Of a DNA stretch of 6,076 bases, positions 1 to 5,940 are shown piece after piece. Source of the DNA: a bacterium. Its GTDB lineage: Bacteria; Krumholzibacteriota; Krumholzibacteria; LZORAL124-64-63. The stretch covers positions 1 through 6,076 of the forward strand of contig JAASSM010000128.1 of NCBI GenBank assembly GCA_021767885.1, read 5' to 3'. The translations under genes and the position numbers were made by a program. Below the pieces are notes generated by a model. That model saw only the letters and a list, made by a program, of their open reading frames with translations, made no database searches and was not told where the DNA came from. The first letter of the stretch is position 1. The number at the start of each line of letters is the position of its first letter.

Positions 1-1
1 A

Positions 2-187
2 ATACTTAGAAGACGTAGATCGATGACGAGATACTATCAGAGCGCTCAGCACGATTCAAGGGGAAAAATGAGTCAAAACCACAAGAAATCCCCGTTCACA
101 TGGGCAGCAATTCCCGAGAAAATGGTAAGTTTCTTGAACGAAAGGCCCTGGCCTTCGGTATTACTGGTAAAGCTTCCTCTTGTGTAG
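2..187 (+). CDS. possible 3' end of an unrecognised gene, partial at left edge
   Basis: One plus-strand frame is open from the left edge to a TAG at 185-187, giving 61 residues that end in PSVLLVKLPLV. The other two plus frames are closed within 30 bases. I recognise no domain. The run is rich in Arg near the edge (LRRRRSMTR), and the base composition is clearly more AT-rich than the operon, so it may be unrelated, recently acquired DNA. An alternative is a free-standing 39-residue ORF from the ATG at 68, which has AAGGGG (58-63) as a plausible ribosome binding site. An open frame of this length is expected by chance at roughly the five-percent level, so this is a weak call. The frame ends exactly where a strong hairpin begins, which favours a real gene end convergent with the operon. 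Confidence 0.3.
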   Translation: MLRRRRSMTRYYQSAQHDSRGKMSQNHKKSPFTWAAIPEKMVSFLNERPWPSVLLVKLPLV

Positions 188-216
188 TAGCGGGGTCCCA
201 GGGGAACCCCGCTACT
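186..216. terminator. strong 11-bp hairpin between convergent units, possible bidirectional terminator without U-tract
   Basis: The arms AGTAGCGGGGT (186-196) and ACCCCGCTACT (206-216) are perfectly complementary over 11 bp around a 9-base loop. The hairpin begins inside the stop codon of the plus-strand frame that ends at 187 and lies about 60 bases beyond the stop of the minus-strand operon. Neither side is followed by a run of T, so it is not a textbook intrinsic terminator. It could still stop or pause transcription, protect the 3' end of the operon mRNA, or be a dispersed palindromic repeat. The structure is certain; the function is inferred. Confidence 0.55.
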
Positions 217-238
217 CTGTTCGACTGATCCTGCTGGT

Positions 239-260
239 TTCCGATCACAAGGGGTCGGAA
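239..260. repeat. weak inverted repeat just downstream of the operon stop
   Basis: TTCCGA (239-244) and TCGGAA (255-260) form a 6-bp stem around a 10-base loop, about 17 bases past the last stop codon of the operon. Together with the stronger hairpin at 186-216 it would place two stem-loops in the 3' region of the minus-strand transcript. Six base pairs can occur by chance. Confidence 0.25.
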
Positions 261-276
261 GACGGTGTGCCGCCCC

Positions 277-3200
277 CTACACCTGCAACGCCCGCGCCTC
301 CGCCACCACCGCGTCCATGTCCACCTCGGCGCCCACCGCGACGGCCAGGTCCCGCAGCAGCTCCCAGTTCGCCGCGCGCTTGCGGGCGGGGTGGAGCTCG
401 CAGATGCGGCCGTCGGTGGCCACGAAGGTGCCCTGGTCGTCGAGGTAGTGCGTCCGCGGCAGGACCAGGTCCGCCTGCACCGGCGTGCCCGCGGTGACGC
501 TCTGCACCGCGAAGTACGCCTGCGGGCGCGGCAGGCCCAGGGGGGCGTCGCCCAGCAACAGCGTGGGGGTGCCGTTGGCCAGGACGCCCGAGTCCACGGC
601 CGCCAGGCCGAGGGCGTCGAGGCCGGCGGCGTTGGTGCCGCGCCGCAGCGGGAGCACCTTGCAGCCGGTCTCGCGGACCAGGTCGGCCAGGGTCGCGGGA
701 TCGGACAGGCCGGGAACGTTGGCCACGCCCGGGCCCACCACCAGGACGGCGCCCGGCCGCGCGAGCAGGGCGGTCATGGCGGCGCGATCATCCACGGCGA
801 TCTCGCGGCTGGTGCCGGCGCGGTGGCCGGCGCTGGCGACGAACCCGGCCTCGGCGCCGTCGAGGATGGCCCGACGGATCATGACGCCGGCCACGGGGAA
901 CTCCTCGCCCAGGTCCGCGCCCACCACCAGGATGGCCTGCTGCCGGGCGAGCTGGGCCACCGTCAGCGACGGCTCGCCGGCCTCGGGGCCGCCGGTGGCC
1001 GCCAGCGCGGCCTTCTGCAGATCGTGCGCCGTGCCGTCGCCGGCCAGCCAGGCGGCCTCGCCGCCCAGCTTGGCGGCCACCGCCCGCGCGAGGACCGCCT
1101 CCTCGTTGGTGCAGTCGGGCGTCAGGACGATGCGGCCGCCGGCCATCTTCCCGGCCAGCTCGGCGATCGCCGCCTCCAGGTCCACCGCCGGGCCCTGGGC
1201 GTTGGCGTCGCTCCACTCGAAGCGGCCCTTGCGGCACATGTGGACCTGGTTCCAGCCGTCCTCCTGCGGGGTGACGCGGATCACCTTCTGGCCCAGGGCG
1301 TGCACGCCGATGTCGCAGGCCAGGGAGCAGGCGGCGCAGCTGGAATCCGCCGGCACCGTGGGGTACGGCCCCGGCTTGTCCAGGGGCACCTGCTCGGTGA
1401 GCGCGCCCACCGGGCAGACCGCCACGCAGTCGCCGCAGCTCTCGCAGCGGGTCTCGGCCAGGGGCTGGTCCAGCACCGGGCCCACGCTGGCCTCGAACCC
1501 GCGCTGGGTGAAGCCCAGGATGGCCAGGCCGCGGCCCTGATCGCAGACCTCCACGCACTTGCCGCACTTGACGCACTTGTTGGGGTCGCGGCGGACGAAC
1601 TCGTGGCTCTCGTCCGCGGCGTGGTGGTGCGTGGCGCCGGCGTAGCGCAGGGGATCGACCTCGTACTCGTCCATGTACTTCTTGAGCTTGCACTCGTGGA
1701 CGTCCTGGCAGCCGCAGCTCAGGCAGCGGCTGGCCTCCTCGATGGCCTGCTCCACGGTGAAGCCGGTGTCCACCTCGGCGTGGCTGGTGATGCGCTCGGC
1801 GGGCTCGAGGAAGACCGGGTGCTGGCGGGGGCGCTCGTCGTAGCCCTCGAAGAGGTCGTCCGGCACGTCGCTGCGCACCGAGACGATGTCGAACTCCTGC
1901 TCGAAGTCCACGCCCCGCAGGAAGAGATCGATGCCCTCGGCGGCCTTGCGGCCCATGTACACCGCGTCGACCACCAGCTCCGGCCCGGAGACCAGGTCGC
2001 CGGCGGCGAAGACCTTCTCGCGGCTGGTGCGGAAGGTGGGCTTGTGCACGTTCACCGTGGCCCACTTCGACTGCTCGACGTCCTCGGTGGGGATCACGCC
2101 GGCCTCGATGTCCTGGCCGATGGCCTTGATGATCGCATCGGCCTCGAGCAGGAACTCGCTGCCCTCGATGGGCACGGGACGACGCCGGCCGCTGGCGTCG
2201 GGCTCGCCCAGCTCCATGCGCTGGCACTCCATGCCCACCAGCGCGTCGCCGTCGAAGCGCAGGCCGATGGGGGCCACCAGGAACTCGTACTTGACGCCCT
2301 CTTCCTCGGCGTCGTGGATCTCCTCCGCCTCGGCGGGCATCTCGTTGCGGGTGCGGCGATAGACCAGGGTGACGTCGGCGCCCTGGCGGACGGCGGTGCG
2401 CGCGGCGTCGATGGCGGTGTTGCCGCCGCCGACCACGATCACCTTCTGGCCCACGTCCACGTCCTGCCCCAGGGCGATCTCGCGCAGGTAGTCGATGCCG
2501 CCGAAGACGCGCGGATGGTCCTCGCCGTCCACGCGCAGACCCTTGGCCTTCCAGGCGCCGATGGCCAGGATCACCGCGTCGTACTGCTGCTCGAGCTGGG
2601 CGACGGTGAAGTCGCGGCCCAGGGCCTGGTCGCAGCGCGCCTCGATCTCGCCGAGCTTCAGGATCTGCTCGATCTCCCAGTCGAGGACGGCCTTGGGCAG
2701 GCGGTACTCGGGGATGCCGTAGCGGAGCATGCCGCCGAGCTGGGGCATCTGGTCGTAGATCACCGCGCCGTGGCCCTTGCAGCGCAGGTAGTAGGCGGCG
2801 GTCAGGCCGGCCGGGCCGCCGCCGACGATGGCCACGCGCTTGCCGCTGAACGGCTCGAGCTGGGGCAGCACCACGCCGTGCTCCATCTCCCAGTCCGCCA
2901 CCCAGCGCTTGAGGTTGCGGATGGAGATGGGCGCCTCCACGCGGGCGCGCCGGCAGTCCTCCTCGCACGGGTGCGGGCAGACGCGGCCCAGCGACCCGGG
3001 CAGGGGGATCTTCTTGCGCAGGATCTCGAGGCTGGCCTCGTAGTCCTCGTTGGCGATGGCGCCCACGTAGCCCTGCACGTCGGCGTGCGCGGGGCACATC
3101 TTGTGGCAGGGGGCCTTGCAGTCGGCGTTGTGGTCGGAGAGCAGCAGCTCCAGGCCGGTCTTGCGGGCGGCGCGCACGCGCTCGCCGTCCACGTCGATGA

Positions 3201-3417
3201 CCATGCCCTCGCGCACCGCGGTGCCGCAGGCGGGGACCATCCGCCCCATGCCCTCGATCTGCGCCAGGCAGATGAAGCAGGAGGTGAAGGGCCGCTCGTG
3301 CTCCTTGTCGCGGCAGAGCGTCGGGATCTCGCAACCGGCCATGGCGGCGGCATCGAGGATCGAGATGCCCCGGGGCACGTCCATCGCCTTGCCGTTGAGC
3401 GTGATGTTGACGGTCAT
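277..3417 (-). CDS. NuoG/HydA-type [2Fe-2S] protein fused to GltD/NfnB-like FAD-NAD(P)H oxidoreductase, 2x[4Fe-4S] and truncated molybdopterin-fold domain
   Basis: Predicted 1046-residue multi-cofactor subunit, third gene of the operon. Domains in order: 1-85 plant-type [2Fe-2S] ferredoxin with C35-x11-C47-x2-C50-x13-C64; 96-165 GltD N-terminal Fe-S segment with H96, C100, C104, C108 and C147, C151, C155; 193-500 FAD/NAD(P)H fold with GGGPAGL (199-205), the second nucleotide site VVGGGNTAIDAAR (328-340), the YRRTRNEMPA motif (353-362) and the FAD-closing AAGD motif (471-474); C565, C568, C570 and C576; two ferredoxin-type [4Fe-4S] motifs, C615/C618/C621/C625 and C658/C661/C664/C668; a molybdopterin-oxidoreductase-type [4Fe-4S] motif C694-x2-C697-x3-C701-x26-C728; and a short NuoG-like C-terminal fold (about 740-1046) ending in the family signature near DDQGTFVATDGR (993-1004). 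No H-cluster cysteines and no catalytic Cys/Sec of formate dehydrogenase were seen. The ATG at 3417 is preceded by GAGG seven bases upstream, overlapping the stop of the NuoF-like gene; a longer in-frame start at 3510 only adds out-of-frame sequence of that gene. Likely role (inference): second pyridine-nucleotide site and wiring hub of a soluble NADH-dependent, possibly bifurcating, complex. Confidence 0.93.
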   Translation of the reverse strand: MTVNITLNGKAMDVPRGISILDAAAMAGCEIPTLCRDKEHERPFTSCFICLAQIEGMGRMVPACGTAVREGMVIDVDGERVRAARKTGLELLLSDHNADCKAPCHKMCPAHADVQGYVGAIANEDYEASLEILRKKIPLPGSLGRVCPHPCEEDCRRARVEAPISIRNLKRWVADWEMEHGVVLPQLEPFSGKRVAIVGGGPAGLTAAYYLRCKGHGAVIYDQMPQLGGMLRYGIPEYRLPKAVLDWEIEQILKLGEIEARCDQALGRDFTVAQLEQQYDAVILAIGAWKAKGLRVDGEDHPRVFGGIDYLREIALGQDVDVGQKVIVVGGGNTAIDAARTAVRQGADVTLVYRRTRNEMPAEAEEIHDAEEEGVKYEFLVAPIGLRFDGDALVGMECQRMELGEPDASGRRRPVPIEGSEFLLEADAIIKAIGQDIEAGVIPTEDVEQSKWATVNVHKPTFRTSREKVFAAGDLVSGPELVVDAVYMGRKAAEGIDLFLRGVDFEQEFDIVSVRSDVPDDLFEGYDERPRQHPVFLEPAERITSHAEVDTGFTVEQAIEEASRCLSCGCQDVHECKLKKYMDEYEVDPLRYAGATHHHAADESHEFVRRDPNKCVKCGKCVEVCDQGRGLAILGFTQRGFEASVGPVLDQPLAETRCESCGDCVAVCPVGALTEQVPLDKPGPYPTVPADSSCAACSLACDIGVHALGQKVIRVTPQEDGWNQVHMCRKGRFEWSDANAQGPAVDLEAAIAELAGKMAGGRIVLTPDCTNEEAVLARAVAAKLGGEAAWLAGDGTAHDLQKAALAATGGPEAGEPSLTVAQLARQQAILVVGADLGEEFPVAGVMIRRAILDGAEAGFVASAGHRAGTSREIAVDDRAAMTALLARPGAVLVVGPGVANVPGLSDPATLADLVRETGCKVLPLRRGTNAAGLDALGLAAVDSGVLANGTPTLLLGDAPLGLPRPQAYFAVQSVTAGTPVQADLVLPRTHYLDDQGTFVATDGRICELHPARKRAANWELLRDLAVAVGAEVDMDAVVAEARALQV

Positions 3418-3421
3418 GACC

Positions 3422-5200
3422 TCACCTCGTGTAGACGGCCCCGGTGGGGCAGACCTCGCGGCAGGAGCCGCACTTGATGCAGTCGTCGAGGACGATCTCG
3501 TGGGGCTCACCCTTGGCCCCGGTGATGCAGTCGCTGGGGCAGGCCTTCTTGCAGGCCGCGCAGCCGGTGCACTTGTCGGCCTCGATGTGGAACGTGATCA
3601 TGGGCTTGCACACGCCGGCCGGGCACTGCCGGTCCATGATGTGCGCCTCGTACTCGTGCCGGAAGTACTTCAGGGTGGTGAGCACGGGGTTGGGCGCGGT
3701 CTGGCCCAGGCCGCAGAGGCTGGCGCCCTTGATCTGCTCGGCCAGGTGCTCCAGCTCCTCGATGTCGCCCTCGCGGCCCTCGCCGGCGGTGATGCGCTCG
3801 AGCACCTCGAGCATGCGCAGGGTGCCCAGGCGACAGAAGGTGCACTTGCCGCAGCTCTCCTTCTGGGTGAAGGAGAGGAAGTAGCGCGCCACCTCCACCA
3901 TGCAGGTGTTCTGGTCCATGACCACCATGCCGCCCGACCCCATGATGGCGCCGGTGGCGTTGATGGACTCGTAGTCCACCGGGGTGTCCAGCAGCTCGGC
4001 CGGCACGCAGCCGCCCGACGGGCCACCCAGCTGGACGGCCTTGAACTCCTGCTTGCGCGGGATGCCGCCGCCGATGTCGAAGATCACCTCGCGCAGCGGC
4101 AGGCCCATGGGCACCTCCACCAGGCCGCCGCGCTCGATCTTGCCGGCCAGGGAGAAGACCTTGGTGCCGGTGGACTTCTCGGTGCCGTGGGCCTTGTAGG
4201 CCGCGGCGCCGTTGCGGACGATCCACGGCACGTTGGCGTAGGTCTCCACGTTGTTGTTGTTGGTGGGCTTGCCCCACAGGCCGCTCTCGGCGGGGAACGG
4301 CGGCCGGATCCGCGGCATGCCGCGCTCGCCCTCGATGGAGGCGAACAGCGCGGTCTCCTCGCCGCAGACGAAGGCGCCGGCGCCCTCCTTGACCTTGATG
4401 TCGAAGGAGAAGTCCGTGCCCAGGATGTTCTGGCCCAGGTAGCCGCGCTCGCGGGCCTGGTCGATGGCGATGCGCAGGCGGCGGATGGCCAGGGGGTACT
4501 CGGCGCGGGCGTAGACGTAGCCCTCGGTGCAGCCGATGACGTAGGCGGCCAGGGCCATGCCCTCGAGCACGGCGTGGGGATCGCCCTCCAGGAGGTTGCG
4601 ATCCATGAAGGCGCCGGGGTCGCCCTCGTCCGCGTTGCAGACCAGGTACTTGACGTCGCCCTGGCTCTTCTTGGCGAAGCTCCACTTCAGGCCGCTGGGG
4701 AAGCCGGCGCCGCCGCGGCCGCGCAGGCCGCTCTCGGTGACGATGTCCAGCACCGCGTCCGGCGTCATCTCCCGGAGCGCCGTCTCGAGGGCGGCGTAGC
4801 CCTCCTTGGCCAGGTAGTCGTCGATGTTCTCCGGATCGATCACGCCGGAGTTGGCCAGGGCGATGCGCTCCTGCTTGTCGAACATGCGCACCTTGGGCTC
4901 ACGGCCGCCGGTGGACAGCTCGTGGAAGAGGAAGCCCTCCACCGGCCGGCCCTCCAGGACGTGCTCGGCGAAGATGCGCTCGGCCTTGCGCTCGTTCACC
5001 TTGCGGTAGACCCAGCGACCGCCCTGGTCGTGGATCTCGACGATGGGCTCGTCGAAGCAGATGCCCAGGCAGCCGGTCTGCTTGACCTGGGCCGGGGCGC
5101 CGGACTCCTGCACGCGCTGCTCCAGCAGCGAGCGGACCTCCCTGGCGCCGGCGGCGATGCCGCACGAGGCGTAGCCCACGAGGATGGTGGTGCGGTCCAT
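3422..5200 (-). CDS. nuoF: NuoF-like NADH-binding FMN/Fe-S subunit with N-terminal ferredoxin fold and C-terminal 2x[4Fe-4S] domain (HydB/HndC type)
   Basis: Predicted 592-residue subunit that oxidises NADH at FMN and passes electrons to Fe-S clusters. It is longer than complex I NuoF (about 430-450) because of extra domains at both ends, as in HydB/HndC. Domains: 1-95 thioredoxin-like ferredoxin with C13, C44 and C48; about 125-445 the FMN/NADH fold with GRGGAGFP (161-168), NADEGDPGAFMDR (189-201) and the NADH loop GAGAFVCGEETAL (273-285); C450-x2-C453-x2-C456 plus C496 for the N3-type [4Fe-4S] cluster; HIMDRQCPAGVC (520-531), a conserved Cys/His stretch of the HydB group; and two [4Fe-4S] motifs, C544/C547/C550/C554 and C574/C577/C580/C584. 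The ATG at 5200 has a perfect AAGGAGG seven bases upstream, inside the last codons of the NuoE-like gene. The same frame stays open upstream but there overlaps that gene. The terminal clusters suggest contact with ferredoxin or with the fusion subunit; electron bifurcation is inferred from family, not shown. Confidence 0.95.
   Translation of the reverse strand: MDRTTILVGYASCGIAAGAREVRSLLEQRVQESGAPAQVKQTGCLGICFDEPIVEIHDQGGRWVYRKVNERKAERIFAEHVLEGRPVEGFLFHELSTGGREPKVRMFDKQERIALANSGVIDPENIDDYLAKEGYAALETALREMTPDAVLDIVTESGLRGRGGAGFPSGLKWSFAKKSQGDVKYLVCNADEGDPGAFMDRNLLEGDPHAVLEGMALAAYVIGCTEGYVYARAEYPLAIRRLRIAIDQARERGYLGQNILGTDFSFDIKVKEGAGAFVCGEETALFASIEGERGMPRIRPPFPAESGLWGKPTNNNNVETYANVPWIVRNGAAAYKAHGTEKSTGTKVFSLAGKIERGGLVEVPMGLPLREVIFDIGGGIPRKQEFKAVQLGGPSGGCVPAELLDTPVDYESINATGAIMGSGGMVVMDQNTCMVEVARYFLSFTQKESCGKCTFCRLGTLRMLEVLERITAGEGREGDIEELEHLAEQIKGASLCGLGQTAPNPVLTTLKYFRHEYEAHIMDRQCPAGVCKPMITFHIEADKCTGCAACKKACPSDCITGAKGEPHEIVLDDCIKCGSCREVCPTGAVYTR
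3425..3428 (-). promoter_or_regulatory. ribosome binding site of the fusion gene
   Basis: GAGG on the minus strand lies seven bases before the ATG at 3417 and directly precedes the TGA stop (3424-3422) of the NuoF-like gene. This fixes the start of the fusion protein four bases after that stop and suggests translational coupling. Confidence 0.7.
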
Positions 5201-5202
5201 GC

Positions 5203-5676
5203 CTAGGCCTCCTTGGTGCGGTAGTCGTCGAGGATCTCGCGGGTCTTCTCGACGTTGAGGTTCCCGTAGGTGGTCTCGCCGATCATCATCACCGGGGCCA
5301 GCGAGCAGCAGCCGAGGCAGGCCACCTCTTCCACGGTGAAGACGCGATCCTCGGTGGTGTCCGCGCCCGCGGGCAGCCCGAGGTAGTCGCGGATGGCGCC
5401 GGCCAGGGTCTCCGAGCCCTTCACGTGGCAGGCGGTGCCGTCGCAGACCTTGATCAGGTGCTTGCCCACCGGCGTGGTGCGGAACTGGGCGTAGAAGGTG
5501 GCCACGCCGTACGCCTTGCTGGCCGGGATGCCCAGCTCCTGCTCGATGAGGTCGAACGACTCGGGCGGCAGGTAGCCCATGGCGGTCTGGATGGCCTGCA
5601 GCACGGGGATGGTGGCCCCGGTCTGCCCCTTGAACGGCTGGATGAGATCGACGAGCTGGGAGGCGGTCGCTTCCAT
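5203..5676 (-). CDS. nuoE: NuoE-like thioredoxin-fold [2Fe-2S] subunit (HydC/HndA type) of an NADH-dependent oxidoreductase
   Basis: Predicted 157-residue cytoplasmic electron-transfer subunit, the usual length for the 24-kDa family (NuoE, HydC, HndA). Seen in the sequence: an N-terminal helical part with IPVLQAIQTAMGYLPP (about 23-38) and GVATFYAQF (57-65), both family hallmarks, then a thioredoxin-like ferredoxin domain with C78-x4-C83 and C120-x3-C124 as the four [2Fe-2S] ligands (C123 is an extra cysteine, CLGCC). In the family this cluster lies next to the FMN of the NuoF partner. I chose the ATG at 5676 because the family N-terminus begins there and a GGGGTG stretch lies just upstream; an in-frame TTG at 5784 would add 36 residues rich in Pro and Arg that look untranslated. 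First gene of the operon: its stop (TAG) lies 2 bases before the start of the NuoF-like gene. The nuoE symbol is used by homology; no membrane complex I genes are present, so a role in a soluble complex is more likely. Confidence 0.95.
   Translation of the reverse strand: MEATASQLVDLIQPFKGQTGATIPVLQAIQTAMGYLPPESFDLIEQELGIPASKAYGVATFYAQFRTTPVGKHLIKVCDGTACHVKGSETLAGAIRDYLGLPAGADTTEDRVFTVEEVACLGCCSLAPVMMIGETTYGNLNVEKTREILDDYRTKEA
5208..5214 (-). promoter_or_regulatory. ribosome binding site of the NuoF-like gene
   Basis: The minus strand reads AAGGAGG, a perfect Shine-Dalgarno sequence, seven bases before the ATG at 5200. It is made from the Lys and Glu codons and the start of the Ala codon at the end of the NuoE-like protein, so translation of the two genes is likely coupled. 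It decides the start against longer in-frame candidates. Confidence 0.85.
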
Positions 5677-5777
5677 GGGTGCACCCCACTGTTGGCTGGG
5701 GTCGGTGGCGGGACACGCGGGGCTTCGAGCCGGGTCTCCGCCCTGACCATGAGGGATCGGTTTCGACCGGTATCGGC

Positions 5778-5800
5778 GGGTCAAAGATAGTCATTGACCC
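5778..5800. promoter_or_regulatory. dyad GGGTCAA-N9-TTGACCC, possible operator or hairpin
   Basis: Perfect 7-bp arms, GGGTCAA (5778-5784) and TTGACCC (5794-5800), around a 9-base loop, about 100 bases upstream of the first start codon. It contains two more copies of the GGTCAA half-site, in the opposite arrangement to the dyad at 5874-5890. In RNA it could fold as a hairpin in the leader; in DNA it could be a second site for the same regulator. Confidence 0.45.
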
Positions 5801-5803
5801 CCC

Positions 5804-5817
5804 GAAACCAAGGTTTC
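5804..5817. repeat. short dyad GAAACC-N2-GGTTTC in the operon leader
   Basis: Perfect 6-bp arms around two bases, immediately beside the dyad at 5778-5800. The two-base centre is too tight for a stable RNA hairpin without opening the stem, so it is more likely a DNA-level site, or chance. Confidence 0.25.
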
Positions 5818-5873
5818 TCCATGTTGCAGATTGATAATCGATTTAATCCCGTTTGGGCGACCGCTCAGGATTC

Positions 5874-5890
5874 TTGACCATTGCGGTCAA
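5874..5890. promoter_or_regulatory. dyad TTGACC-N5-GGTCAA, possible operator
   Basis: The 17-base element TTGACCATTGCGGTCAA has perfect 6-bp arms around a 5-base centre. It lies about 200 bases upstream of the first gene in the AT-richer part of the intergenic region. The same half-site recurs in the dyad at 5778-5800. The shape suits a dimeric helix-turn-helix regulator; the regulator is unknown, and it does not match the FNR (TTGAT-N4-ATCAA) or Rex (TTGTGAA-N4-TTCACAA) consensus. Confidence 0.45.
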
Positions 5891-5940
5891 AGAGGTTGCA
5901 GGCGGCCGACCTGCCATCGGAGTCATGTATTTCTCATCAT

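Noticed and set aside
277..3417. An [FeFe]-hydrogenase or formate dehydrogenase catalytic subunit.
   Set aside because: None of the H-cluster signature cysteine motifs was found, and the molybdopterin-type domain is short and without a visible catalytic Cys/Sec.
265..3477. A 1070-codon open frame on the plus strand, antisense to the fusion gene.
   Set aside because: It is the mirror of a high-GC gene whose third positions avoid A/T. Its translation is a monotonous mix of Ala, Gly, Leu, Val, His, Asp and Arg with no domain, while the minus strand carries unmistakable Fe-S and nucleotide motifs.
3101..5206. A 701-codon plus-strand frame antisense to the NuoF-like gene.
   Set aside because: Same GC-driven shadow effect, with low-complexity translation and no ribosome binding site tied to a sensible start.
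277..5676. A complex I (nuo) fragment.
   Set aside because: The NuoF-like subunit has C-terminal 2x[4Fe-4S] and N-terminal ferredoxin extensions, the third protein contains a GltD module, and no membrane or NuoB/C/D/I genes are present, so this is a soluble HydABC-like enzyme.
5677..5784. Longer NuoE-like protein starting at an in-frame TTG (5784).
   Set aside because: The added residues are Pro/Arg-rich and unlike the family N-terminus, and they overlap the dyad at 5778-5800. The ATG at 5676 gives the normal family length.
5831..5846. FNR-type box in the AT-rich patch (TTGAT followed by AATCGATTTAA).
   Set aside because: Only the left half-site TTGAT matches; the right half does not resemble ATCAA at the required spacing.
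5900..5920. Sigma54-type promoter on the minus strand (TGGCAGG followed by a GC ten bases after the GG).
   Set aside because: The GG and GC have the right spacing, but the -12 element lacks the TT before GC and the rest matches poorly; such spacing is common in GC-rich DNA.
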